From JANWHZ01 sp964527385 (GTDB lineage: Bacteria; Patescibacteriota; Saccharimonadia; Saccharimonadales; UBA4665): DNA of 21,892 bases. Positions 1 to 5,869 of this stretch are shown in pieces. The translations under genes and the position numbers were made by a program. Below the pieces are notes generated by a model. That model was not told the origin of the DNA and made no database searches. It saw only the letters and a list, made by a program, of their open reading frames with translations. The stretch spans positions 1 through 21,892 of the forward strand of contig CAZGPZ010000012.1 of assembly GCA_964527385.1 (NCBI GenBank), written 5' to 3'. The stretch's first letter is position 1. Each line of letters opens with the position of its first letter.

Positions 1-598
1 AAGCGCCTTGCAGCCCGCCGCCCCCGCCGCTAACGTCGTGTAACCCAGCACGGATGATGGCGCCGACATTGAAGGCGCCCTCATGATAAAAATTCTTGTC
101 CTCTACAGCAACGGTCGCGTCCTTGACGTACTGCGAGATCTGGTTGCTGGCAACCGGGATGCGTTTGACGGCGTCGTAATCTTGCCACAGCACCGTTTTG
201 CCAGTCGAATCGTAATAGGTGATACTGCCGGCGAGATTGTCGCCAGACAGGTCTTTGATTTTCGGCAGGTCTTTGCGGAAGTAAGCGAATACCCCAATAG
301 TTAATAAGAACACGGCAACGATTCCAACGCCGATGATTTTGAGCGCCATGATGGCGCCTTCGCGGCTAAACCAATATTGTGCCACGCGCTTTGGGTGGAG
401 CCGGTACAGGGTGCGGAGCAAAGGATTTTTCGGCAGCGTGCTCAAATATGCCGCTTTGCGCGTGTCTCTCACTTGCTTGCCGGCACGCAAACGGTCGCTC
501 AGGCTGCGGTGCAGCCTGAGTGTCTTGCCGGACTTGGTACGATAACTGCTTTTGCTTTGGCGCTGGCGGCCTGACGGGTTCTGTTTTGGGTCGTTCAT
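1..598 (-). CDS. Class A penicillin-binding protein (glycosyltransferase/transpeptidase), N-terminal part, runs off the left edge
   Basis: Peptidoglycan synthase of the bifunctional PBP1 type: the GT51 domain polymerises lipid II and a transpeptidase domain, outside this window, would cross-link the glycan. I translated 199 codons on the minus strand from an ATG at 598-596. Residues 1-80 are a basic cytoplasmic tail rich in Arg, Lys and Ser. About residues 82-106 form one transmembrane helix (ALKIIGVGIVAVFLLTIGVF). The extracytoplasmic start of GT51 follows, with the motif AVEDKNFYHEGAF whose E146 is the expected catalytic glutamate, then IIRAGLHDV and a Gly-rich GGGGGLQGA leading toward the usual ITQQ motif. 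No start codon lies in frame just upstream, and the Shine-Dalgarno match is weak and distant. It is transcribed divergently from tyrS. The family call is firm; the exact PBP subclass cannot be decided from the N-terminus. Confidence 0.88.
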   Translation of the reverse strand, partial: MNDPKQNPSGRQRQSKSSYRTKSGKTLRLHRSLSDRLRAGKQVRDTRKAAYLSTLPKNPLLRTLYRLHPKRVAQYWFSREGAIMALKIIGVGIVAVFLLTIGVFAYFRKDLPKIKDLSGDNLAGSITYYDSTGKTVLWQDYDAVKRIPVASNQISQYVKDATVAVEDKNFYHEGAFNVGAIIRAGLHDVSGGGGGLQGA

Positions 599-638
599 GG
601 CGTGATGTAACCTGCTCCACTAGTGATAGTCATCATCA

Positions 639-647
639 ATTATACCA
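639..647 (-). promoter_or_regulatory. Extended -10 promoter of the penicillin-binding protein gene
   Basis: Read on the minus strand, positions 647-639 spell TGGTATAAT, an extended -10 (TGn plus a perfect TATAAT). No good -35 is visible 16-19 nt upstream, which is tolerated by extended -10 promoters. Transcription would start near 632, giving a leader of about 34 nt before the ATG at 598. Confidence 0.5.
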
Positions 648-717
648 ACGCCTGCTGAGAAATTGCTAACCAATTCAGTGCCTACTTTTGCACAACCCTC
701 TCACCGAAGGTGGAATA

Positions 718-726
718 TGATATACT
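718..726 (+). promoter_or_regulatory. Extended -10 promoter of the tyrS leader
   Basis: TGATATACT is an extended -10 element (TGn plus TATACT). No convincing -35 is seen at the right spacing. The predicted start is near 733, so the transcript carries about 178 nt of leader before tyrS, including the Tyr-rich ORF and the terminator. Confidence 0.5.
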
Positions 727-762
727 GCCATCGTGAGAAGCGAAACACGTCCGAGCAGCAAC

Positions 763-831
763 ATGTATTATCCAGTATCTTATACCGCCACGCGCGTGCC
801 GGGTTGTTTCGTGTATTTGGATACTATTTAG
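763..831 (+). CDS. Tyrosine-rich leader peptide (22 aa), putative sensor of the tyrS attenuator
   Basis: A 22-codon ORF begins MYYPVSYTATR and ends at TAG 829-831. Four codons are Tyr, all TAT: 766-768, 769-771, 781-783 and 814-816, three of them within the first seven codons. It lies between an extended -10 promoter and a strong intrinsic terminator directly upstream of tyrosyl-tRNA synthetase. This is the arrangement of leader peptides in amino-acid attenuators such as hisL, trpL and pheL. The proposed role is cis-acting: ribosomes slow at the UAU codons when Tyr-tRNA is scarce, and this decides which RNA hairpin forms downstream. The ribosome-binding site is poor (GAG at 753-755), and no homologue is known to me. 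The inference rests on codon content, position and RNA pairing. Confidence 0.6.
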   Translation: MYYPVSYTATRVPGCFVYLDTI

Positions 832-862
832 GCAAGAACTATCGAATCCATCAAAAAACTCG
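800..862 (+). promoter_or_regulatory. Putative antiterminator pairing in the tyrS leader
   Basis: Positions 800-809 (CGGGTTGTTT) can pair with 853-862 (AAAAAACTCG): nine of ten positions pair, including one G-U, with a single G-A mismatch at 806/856. This helix uses most of the 5' arm of the terminator, so the two structures exclude each other. A ribosome finishing the leader ORF would cover 800-809 and favour termination; one stalled at the first three Tyr codons would leave it free. Confidence 0.5.
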
Positions 863-881
863 CCACGCCAGGCGGGTTTTT
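854..881 (+). terminator. Intrinsic terminator (attenuator) upstream of tyrS
   Basis: AAAAACTCGCC (854-864) pairs with GGCGGGTTTTT (871-881) over 11 bp around the loop ACGCCA, and the T run 877-881 ends the hairpin. No complete gene precedes it except the 22-codon leader ORF, and tyrS starts 29 nt later. It therefore makes sense as a regulated terminator inside the tyrS leader. Confidence 0.75.
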
Positions 882-910
882 AGTATAGTAACTACTAATG
901 AGGAGCAACT

Positions 911-2149
911 ATGGCAGATATGACTTTATCCGAAGAACTTGCCTGGCGCGGGTTCGCTAACCAGACGACCTTCGAAGACCCGGGCGCTTTGGACGTTGCG
1001 CCGCTTATGTTCTATTGGGGTGTTGACCCGAGCGCTGATTCGATGACTGTCGGCAATCTGGCAATCGCCATGATGGTTCGCCACTTCATGAAACACGGCC
1101 ACAAGGCGGTGCTGTTGGTTGGCGGCGCGACCGGGCTGATTGGCGACCCAGATGGCAAAGCGACCGAGCGCGACCTCAAACCAATGGAAGAAGTTGCCCG
1201 CAACAAGGCGGCCATCATCGCCCAGTACAACCGCATTTTCGCTGGCGAGCAATTCACCGTGGTGGACAATTATGATTGGTTCAAAGGCCTTGGTTACCTG
1301 GAATTCTTGCGCACCGTCGGCAAGCATGTGCCGATGCGGCAAATGCTCGGCCGCGAATTTGTCCGGCAACGTCTCAGCGAAGACGGCGCCGGTATCAGCT
1401 ATGCCGAATTCAGCTACTCGCTCATCCAGGGCTATGACTTTTTGCATCTCCTCCGCGAACTGGGTGTCACCCTGCAAATTTGCGGTGCCGACCAATGGGG
1501 GAACTGTATCGCCGGCGTGGAGCTCATTCGCCGAATCGATGGCAAGGAAGCACACGTGTGGTCAGCGCCATTGGTCGTCAACAAAGCTACCGGCGTGAAG
1601 TTTGGCAAGACCGAAGAAGGCGCCGTCTGGCTCGACCCAAGCAAGACGAGCGTTTTCAAGTTCTACCAGTTCTGGCTGAATGTCGATGACGATAGCGTTG
1701 GAGACTTCTTGAAGTTGTACACGATGCTTGGTCCTGATGAGATAGCGCACTTGATGGGAGGATTTGAGACCGACCGCGCGGGGCGCTCCGCCCAAAAGGC
1801 CTTGGCGTACGAAGTGACCAAGCTCGTCCACGGCGAAGAGAATGCCGATGCCGCCCGCAAAGTTACCGAAGTCCTGTTTGGTGGTGGTGATTTCAACGCG
1901 CTGACAGAAGCTGAAGTTAGCCTTTTAGCTGCCGAGCTGCCGGTCGTGGAAGCTGGCTCGTCATTGGCAGTTGCGCTTGTCCAGTCGGGGCTTGCCGGGT
2001 CGAACTCCGAAGCGTCGCGTTTGGCCAGCTCTGGAGCTATTTCTATCAATGGCACGAAAATTGCCGGGGTTGATGCAGCCCAGCTCAAGCCGGGGTATAA
2101 TTTAGCCAAGAAGGGCAAGAACAGCTTTGCCCTCATCAAACAGCAGTAG
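911..2149 (+). CDS. tyrS: Tyrosyl-tRNA synthetase
   Basis: Class I aminoacyl-tRNA synthetase that charges tRNA-Tyr with tyrosine using ATP. It has 412 aa, normal for the bacterial family. The Rossmann core begins with FYWGVDPSADS and LLVGGATGLIGDP; the Tyr pocket is marked by SYSLIQGYDFLHL and CGADQWGN (191-198). The KMSKS loop is KFGKT (230-234), the usual TyrRS variant. A C-terminal S4 RNA-binding domain spans about 345-412. The HIGH signature is divergent: residues 46-49 read TVGN, where the family normally has HIGH or HVGN. The ATG is preceded by AGGAG (901-905) at 5 nt spacing. Expression is probably set by the leader-peptide attenuator at 763-881. The methyltransferase gene follows after 19 nt but has its own promoter-like element. 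Confidence 0.97.
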   Translation: MADMTLSEELAWRGFANQTTFEDPGALDVAPLMFYWGVDPSADSMTVGNLAIAMMVRHFMKHGHKAVLLVGGATGLIGDPDGKATERDLKPMEEVARNKAAIIAQYNRIFAGEQFTVVDNYDWFKGLGYLEFLRTVGKHVPMRQMLGREFVRQRLSEDGAGISYAEFSYSLIQGYDFLHLLRELGVTLQICGADQWGNCIAGVELIRRIDGKEAHVWSAPLVVNKATGVKFGKTEEGAVWLDPSKTSVFKFYQFWLNVDDDSVGDFLKLYTMLGPDEIAHLMGGFETDRAGRSAQKALAYEVTKLVHGEENADAARKVTEVLFGGGDFNALTEAEVSLLAAELPVVEAGSSLAVALVQSGLAGSNSEASRLASSGAISINGTKIAGVDAAQLKPGYNLAKKGKNSFALIKQQ

Positions 2150-2158
2150 TGCTATACT
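2150..2158 (+). promoter_or_regulatory. Extended -10 promoter before the methyltransferase gene
   Basis: TGCTATACT is TGn plus TATACT, starting one base after the tyrS stop. Only 10 nt separate it from the ATG at 2169, so a transcript from it would have at most a few nucleotides of leader. No -35 is evident. Confidence 0.45.
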
Positions 2159-2168
2159 GGTAAGTCCA

Positions 2169-2999
2169 ATGGCAAAAACGACGAAACGTAGAACCAAGAA
2201 ATCCAACAAAATCGAAGCGGCAGTAGTCATAGCAGACAAGAATCATGTCGGGACATACTACAACGACCCCGGCTATAATTACACGCATTACTGGCAGGGC
2301 CGCGATTACGAACATCAATCAGAAGAATTAGCGATCAAGCGGCTTTTGCACGGCCGCCACTTCAAAAAAGCGGCCGACATAGGCGGTGGGTATGGCCGCT
2401 TATGCCTCCTGCTTGAAAATTACGCCGACAAAGTCGTGCTCGCCGAGCCAAGCCAGCAACAGCTCGACCTTGCGGCAGATTTTTTAAAGGACCATTCCGA
2501 AATAGAACGCCGGCTGATGCAGGCTAACGAACTGAAGTTCGGTGACGGCTCGATCGACCTCGTCACGATGGTGCGCGTCATGCACTATTTGCCGGACCCG
2601 GCGGCTGAACTGGCAGAAATTGCCCGCGTGCTCAGCGATGACGGCTACGCCATTATTGAGGTGGCGAACTATGCCCATTTCCGTAATCGCTTGAAGCACC
2701 TGTTAAAAGGCAAGCGGATGCCGATCAAACCAGTAGACATACGTTCCGAAGAACACCGTAGTAACAAGTCCGATGTGCCGTTCGTCAACCACAACCCCAA
2801 GACGGTTATTCGCCAGATGCAACACGCTGGTCTCAAGGTGGAGCGCGTTTTGTCCGTGTCGAACTTGCGCAGCCCTCGCCTCAAGAAAATTGTTCCCACA
2901 TCGATCATGCTGGCAGCCGAGCGATGGCTCCAGGTACCACTGGCGTCGATGTTCTTCGGTCCCAGCATCTTCCTGCTTGCCAAGAAGTCAAACTCGTAG
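2169..2999 (+). CDS. Class I SAM-dependent methyltransferase
   Basis: Methyl transfer from S-adenosylmethionine to an unknown acceptor. The 276-aa protein starts with a very basic tail (MAKTTKRRTKKSNK), then a Rossmann-like Methyltransf_11 type fold. Motif I is DIGGGYG (70-76), an acidic ribose-binding residue follows in VVLAEPS, and the later motifs are FGDGSIDLVTMVRVMHYLPDP and VLSDDGYAIIEVANY. The basic N-terminus would suit a nucleic-acid or membrane substrate, but the sequence does not decide this. A further start 14 codons upstream (TTG 2127, inside tyrS) is open, but ATG 2169 is preferred because it follows the extended -10 and avoids overlap. No Shine-Dalgarno is visible, consistent with a near-leaderless mRNA. 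Fold confident, substrate unknown. Confidence 0.85.
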   Translation: MAKTTKRRTKKSNKIEAAVVIADKNHVGTYYNDPGYNYTHYWQGRDYEHQSEELAIKRLLHGRHFKKAADIGGGYGRLCLLLENYADKVVLAEPSQQQLDLAADFLKDHSEIERRLMQANELKFGDGSIDLVTMVRVMHYLPDPAAELAEIARVLSDDGYAIIEVANYAHFRNRLKHLLKGKRMPIKPVDIRSEEHRSNKSDVPFVNHNPKTVIRQMQHAGLKVERVLSVSNLRSPRLKKIVPTSIMLAAERWLQVPLASMFFGPSIFLLAKKSNS

Positions 3000-3016
3000 T
3001 TCGGCACGCCGGACCG

Positions 3017-3022
3017 TATACT
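3017..3022 (+). promoter_or_regulatory. -10 element giving a leaderless recG transcript
   Basis: TATACT ends 7 nt before the recG ATG (3030). A start site 7-8 nt downstream of the -10 falls on the A of the ATG. There is no Shine-Dalgarno in front of recG. Confidence 0.45.
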
Positions 3023-3029
3023 AAAACAC

Positions 3030-5066
3030 ATGAGGGGCGAAGATAGTGTTGAGTCGTTGAAAGGAGTCGGCCCGGCAGTTGCCAAGCTGTTCGGAAAGCT
3101 GGGCATCCGTACGATTGCCGATCTCGTTGATAATTACCCCCGTGCTTACGAAGATTACTCCGTCATAACGCCTGCAGCGCAATTGCGTCCAGGACCGGTC
3201 ACCATCCGAGCTAAAATCACCCAAGCCACCGGGCGGTACGTGCGCCGCGGCATGCATGTGACGGAAGCAATTGCTTCCGACGTGTCAGGCAGTATCCGTC
3301 TTGTCTGGTTTAATCAGCCCTATCGTGCCGCATCTATCAAGCATGGCAAAGATTATTTTATCTCTGGTACCTTTGAACTTGCATATCGTAAATTTGCTAT
3401 CCAGAGCCCGAGCATCGAGCTTGCCAGTGAGTTTCCGCTCAATACCGCGCGGATCGTGCCGGTGTACCGCGAGACAAAAGGCCTAACTTCGCGCCAAATC
3501 CGCCAGGCGCTGAAACAATGCCTTCCGTATATCACAAATTTGCCCGAAACACTGCCAGCGGGTATCGTCGCGAACCAGCATCTGCTCGGCCGCAGCCAAG
3601 CCTTGGCACAGCTGCATTTTCCTGAATCACCCCAAGCGCTCAACGGTGCCAAAGAGCGGCTTGGCTTCGAGGAGGTCTTCAGCCTCGTCCTGGCGAGCCT
3701 GCTTAACAAGCGCGACATTGCCGCCGAATATGCGCCGATCGTGCCGTTCCACGAGGATGTGGCCAAAGACTTCACCGCGCACCTACCTTTCACCCTGACC
3801 GACGCCCAGCGAAAAGCAATCTGGCAGATATACCTAGACATGCAAAAAGAGCGTCCCATGAACAGGCTCGTCGAAGGCGATGTCGGTTCCGGCAAAACAG
3901 TCGTCGCCGCCATGGCCGCAGTCATGGTACTGCACCACGGGCACCAGGTCGCGCTAATGGCGCCTACCGAGATACTGGCACGCCAACATGCCGATACGAT
4001 TACGTCGCTGCTCAAGCCACTCGGGCTGGACTCACAGGTAGGATTGCTCGTCGGCAGCATGCCCGCGGCACAAAAGCGCCGGGCACGTGAGGCAATACAA
4101 CAAGGCCACATGCGTTTCATCATCGGCACCCACGCGCTGATCCAAGAAAGTGTCGATATGCATGGGTTAGAGCTGATCGTTATCGACGAACAACACCGGT
4201 TCGGTGTCGAACAGCGCAAGGCCCTTATCGCCAAAGCCGGGCACATGCCCCACGTGCTCAACCTGACGGCGACACCCATCCCGCGTAGCCTCGCGCTGAC
4301 CGTATATGGCGAGCTGGATATTTCCATCCTTGACAGCAAACCTTCTGGGCGGCAAGAAGTTGCCACGACAATTTGCGCGCCGACATCGCGCCAGGATGTG
4401 TATGGGCGTATTGCCGAAGAGTTGGCGGCGGGGCGCCAGATGTTCGTAGTATGCCCAGTTATTGCTGATTCCAGCGCTATTGATGCTGCATCTGCCGAGA
4501 AAGTGTACGAGCAACTGTCAAAGAAAGATTTCAAGCAGTTCCGAGTCGGCTTGCTACACGGCAAGATGAAAGGCGATGAGAAAAACGCCGTGATGCAGGC
4601 ATTTTTGGAACATAAGTTGGATATTTTAGTGTCTACGACGGTCATCGAAGTCGGCGTCGACGTGCCGAACGCCAGTGTCATGATGGTGGAAAGTGCCGAC
4701 CGGTTCGGCTTGGCGCAGATACACCAGCTGCGTGGGCGCATCGGGCGCGGCGGCCACAAAGGCTATTGCTACTTGATGATGAGCGGTTCGCAAGCGCCAT
4801 CACCCAGGCTTCGGGCTTTGGAACGGACGAACGACGGGTTCAAGCTGGCGGAACTGGACCTGCGCTTGCGCGGACCCGGCGCGATCTACGGCACTACGCA
4901 GCACGGCCAATTGGACCTGCGCATTGCCCAGCTTAGCGATACGCGCCTCATTGCCCGTGCCCGCCGAGCTGCCCAACAATTTGTTGGTACGAACGAGGAG
5001 CTTGCTAAGTATCCCGAGCTCGACACGCGCGTCAAACATTTGCGGTCGGTCAGCAACCTGAACTAG
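3030..5066 (+). CDS. recG: ATP-dependent DNA helicase RecG
   Basis: Superfamily 2 double-stranded DNA translocase that remodels stalled replication forks and Holliday junctions. It has 678 aa, typical of RecG. The N-terminal helix-hairpin-helix-like start (SLKGVGPAVAKLFGKLGIRT) leads into the OB-fold wedge domain (about 55-155). The helicase core carries Walker A GDVGSGKT (283-290), motif Ia APTEILARQH, the DEQH box (386-389) followed by the RecG hallmark RFGVEQR, motif III LTATPIPRSL, and the C-terminal motifs TTVIEVGVDVPNA and QLRGRIGRGG. The TRG-like region LRLRGPGAIYGTTQHG is present near the end. All key residues are intact. ATG 3030 follows a -10 element by 7 nt with no Shine-Dalgarno, so it is likely translated from a leaderless mRNA. 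Confidence 0.97.
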   Translation: MRGEDSVESLKGVGPAVAKLFGKLGIRTIADLVDNYPRAYEDYSVITPAAQLRPGPVTIRAKITQATGRYVRRGMHVTEAIASDVSGSIRLVWFNQPYRAASIKHGKDYFISGTFELAYRKFAIQSPSIELASEFPLNTARIVPVYRETKGLTSRQIRQALKQCLPYITNLPETLPAGIVANQHLLGRSQALAQLHFPESPQALNGAKERLGFEEVFSLVLASLLNKRDIAAEYAPIVPFHEDVAKDFTAHLPFTLTDAQRKAIWQIYLDMQKERPMNRLVEGDVGSGKTVVAAMAAVMVLHHGHQVALMAPTEILARQHADTITSLLKPLGLDSQVGLLVGSMPAAQKRRAREAIQQGHMRFIIGTHALIQESVDMHGLELIVIDEQHRFGVEQRKALIAKAGHMPHVLNLTATPIPRSLALTVYGELDISILDSKPSGRQEVATTICAPTSRQDVYGRIAEELAAGRQMFVVCPVIADSSAIDAASAEKVYEQLSKKDFKQFRVGLLHGKMKGDEKNAVMQAFLEHKLDILVSTTVIEVGVDVPNASVMMVESADRFGLAQIHQLRGRIGRGGHKGYCYLMMSGSQAPSPRLRALERTNDGFKLAELDLRLRGPGAIYGTTQHGQLDLRIAQLSDTRLIARARRAAQQFVGTNEELAKYPELDTRVKHLRSVSNLN

Positions 5067-5086
5067 CATTTTGCCTCCAAATTTCG

Positions 5087-5092
5087 TACAAT
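5087..5092 (+). promoter_or_regulatory. Possible -10 element (TACAAT) after recG
   Basis: TACAAT downstream of recG could start a transcript near 5099 that runs into a series of hairpins and the degenerate tRNA-Leu copy. The -35 is not recognisable. Confidence 0.3.
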
Positions 5093-5098
5093 ACTTCT

Positions 5099-5241
5099 CA
5101 GTTCTGCAATTTTGCAGCTAAACCAAAATTCCAATCCAAGGAGCCAAAGGCGACTGAATGGAATTTTGAGAGGAGGAACATAGCCGTCGGCCGAAACTTT
5201 TGGCTGACGCCAAAACGAGGCATAGGCTTAGGTTCCGACGA
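5099..5241 (+). other. Hairpin-rich non-coding stretch after recG, possible structured RNA
   Basis: No credible ORF. Three inverted repeats occur in series: CTGCAA/TTGCAG (5104-5117, 2-nt loop), CAAAATTCCA (5124-5133) with TGGAATTTTG (5159-5168), a perfect 10 bp, and CGTCGGCC (5185-5192) with GGCTGACG (5202-5209), 8 bp including one G-U. None has a T run, so these are not terminators. They precede the degenerate tRNA-Leu at 5242 and may belong to one transcript with it. I compared it by eye with RNase P RNA, tmRNA and SRP RNA signatures and found none. Confidence 0.3.
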
Positions 5242-5402
5242 GCGCGAGTGGTGGAATGGTAGACACGCATGTCCTTAGGAGCTAGTGCCCAAAAGGCGTG
5301 GAGGTGAGAAGTGCCGGTGGCACTTCGCAAGGCAACCTTCTGATGAAAACTTGTTTTCAATCATGAAGTTGCGGGGCCGCGGAACGTGGCCAAGTCCTCT
5401 CT
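5242..5402 (+). pseudogene. Degenerate tRNA-Leu copy interrupted in the T-loop by an 85-nt structured insert
   Basis: Positions 5242-5305 repeat the intact tRNA-Leu (5436 onward) almost base for base through the acceptor 5' strand, D-arm, anticodon loop, variable arm and 5' T-stem. The 5' side of the anticodon stem differs (GCATGTCCTTAGG against GCTAGCCTTAGG) and no longer pairs. At the T-loop, 5306-5390 is inserted in place of one T, after which the 3' T-arm resumes (CAAGTCCTCTCT, 5391-5402). The acceptor 3' strand and CCA are missing (GAAATG follows), so it cannot form a working tRNA. It looks like a decayed tandem duplicate. Confidence 0.6.
5306..5390 (+). repeat. Structured insert A (three hairpins) inside the tRNA-Leu copy
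   Basis: Three hairpins in series. A1: GAAGTGCC/GGCACTTC with triloop GGT (5308-5326). A2: 5332-5372, bounded by GCAAC/GTTGC, interrupted by small bulges, with a GAAAAC/GTTTTC tip. A3: GGCCGCG/CGTGGCC around GAA (5375-5391). It ends directly at the T-arm sequence AAGTCCTCTCT. Insert B (5587-5680) has the same order of hairpins, the same 9-nt core GCCGGTGGC and the same 3' junction. Confidence 0.5.
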
Positions 5403-5421
5403 GAAATGTGCCTTGAACCTG

Positions 5422-5427
5422 TACAAT
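5422..5427 (+). promoter_or_regulatory. -10 element of the tRNA-Leu gene
   Basis: TACAAT ends 8 nt before the mature 5' end of the tRNA (5436), so transcription should begin at or within two bases of the tRNA. Confidence 0.45.
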
Positions 5428-5435
5428 TAGATTAT

Positions 5436-5520
5436 GCGCGAGTGGTGGAATGGTAGACACGCTAGCCTTAGGAGCTAGTGCCCAAAAGGCGTGGAGGTTC
5501 AAGTCCTCTCTCGCGCACCA
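5436..5520 (+). tRNA. tRNA-Leu (anticodon UAG)
   Basis: An 85-nt class II tRNA. The acceptor stem GCGCGAG (5436-5442) pairs with CTCGCGC (5510-5516), discriminator A, and the CCA end is encoded (5518-5520). The anticodon stem CTAGC/GCTAG closes the loop CTTAGGA with anticodon TAG and G37, decoding CUA and other CUN codons as leucine. The long variable arm (TGCCCAAAAGGCG) is that of Leu/Ser tRNAs, and the T-arm is GAGG-TTCAAGT-CCTC. A strong terminator follows immediately. Apart from the duplicated fragments nearby it is intact and presumably functional. Confidence 0.95.
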
Positions 5521-5522
5521 AA
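5501..5522 (+). repeat. 22-bp direct repeat, copy 1 (3' end of tRNA-Leu)
   Basis: The T-arm 3' strand, acceptor 3' strand and CCA of the tRNA plus two A residues recur exactly 180 bp downstream at 5681-5702. Tandem copies of a tRNA 3' end are the classic footprint of tRNA-targeted integrases, or of a slipped duplication. Confidence 0.8.
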
Positions 5523-5561
5523 AGAAAATACCCGAGCCATTGCCTCGGGTATTTTCTTTTG
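5521..5561 (+). terminator. Intrinsic terminator after tRNA-Leu
   Basis: GAAAATACCCGAG (5525-5537) pairs perfectly with CTCGGGTATTTTC (5545-5557) around a 7-nt loop, extended by AAAA/TTTT to 17 bp, with TTTT at the end. The symmetry means it could act in both directions. Confidence 0.85.
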
Positions 5562-5586
5562 AGCCGTAGGGCTTGAACCCCGGTCG

Positions 5587-5680
5587 AAAATGGCCGGTGG
5601 CCATTTGAGTTTTCCAAGCTCGGCCGCCATGCCCATTTTTGCTATCCAAGCAAAAATGTTTGCGCAGGCGCATGGGAAGA
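5587..5680 (+). repeat. Structured insert B, same architecture as insert A
   Basis: Hairpin B1 is AAATGGCC/GGCCATTT with triloop GGT (5589-5607); B2 is CATTTTTGCT/AGCAAAAATG around ATCCA (5635-5659); the GC-rich end has TGCGC/GCGCA (5662-5673) or alternatively CCATGC (5628-5633) with GCATGG (5671-5676). It runs directly into a copy of the tRNA-Leu T-arm at 5681. B1 and A1 share the core GCCGGTGGC while the outer stem bases differ on both strands and still pair. Confidence 0.45.
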
Positions 5681-5702
5681 AGTCCTCTCTCGCGCACCAA
5701 AC
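5681..5702 (+). repeat. 22-bp direct repeat, copy 2 (isolated 3' end of tRNA-Leu)
   Basis: Identical to 5501-5522 and ending in the same encoded CCA and AA, but with no tRNA 5' part before it; insert B occupies that place. It could be an attachment-site remnant or the 3' end of a second, destroyed tRNA-Leu gene. Confidence 0.75.
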
Positions 5703-5736
5703 AAGACGACCCTAACGCGGGTTGTTTTTTGCATAT
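5701..5736 (+). terminator. Intrinsic terminator downstream of the duplicated tRNA end
   Basis: ACCC/GGGT around TAACGC, flanked by a second pairing AACA/TGTT across a small bulge, followed by a run of six T residues (GTTTTTTGC). It may be the original terminator of the tRNA gene whose 3' end remains at 5681-5700. Confidence 0.55.
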
Positions 5737-5813
5737 CATTTGAACGGCAACCCCCAAGCATTACGGCAAGGGCATTTGTGTTTTTCGGCTGGTCGATTTC
5801 ATATTTGACGTGT

Positions 5814-5841
5814 TTGACGCCACGTAGTACACATGTACATA
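5814..5841 (+). promoter_or_regulatory. Probable promoter of the gene at 5870
   Basis: TTGACG (5814-5819), a 16-nt spacer and TACATA (5836-5841). A second TTGACG lies at 5805-5810, in register with TACACA at 5828-5833. The rest of 5737-5813 shows nothing I can identify. Confidence 0.4.
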
Positions 5842-5869
5842 GTAAAGGTATATAGCCTAAGGAGAAACA

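Noticed and set aside
701..726. Possible T-box riboswitch for tyrS (GAAGGTGGAATATG)
   Set aside because: It resembles the AGGGTGGNACCGCG core only over a few bases, lacks ACCGCG, and lies upstream of the promoter rather than next to the terminator.
926..1555. 209-codon minus-strand ORF inside tyrS
   Set aside because: A shadow frame of a strongly conserved gene; no family features or start signals. The same applies to the 468-codon minus-strand frame inside recG (3353-4759).
5099..5430. RNase P RNA, tmRNA or SRP RNA
   Set aside because: I looked for GAGGAAAGTC-type, TTCGAC-plus-tag and GGAAGG-AGCA signatures and saw none that fit; left as an unassigned structured region.
5562..5640. Second tRNA on the minus strand, suggested by GGGGTTCAAGCCC
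   Set aside because: Only a T-loop-like sequence is present; the T-stem pairs poorly and no acceptor or anticodon stem can be formed.
5242..5700. CRISPR array or attC-type integron sites
   Set aside because: Only two inserts exist, of unequal sequence and spacing, with no regular repeat-spacer pattern; the GTTRRRY and RYYYAAC core sites of attC are absent.
5275..5757. 160-codon minus-strand ORF across the tRNA region
   Set aside because: It is an antisense reading of tRNA-Leu and its duplicated parts (the AREDLNLHAFWALAPK string is a known artefact of this kind).
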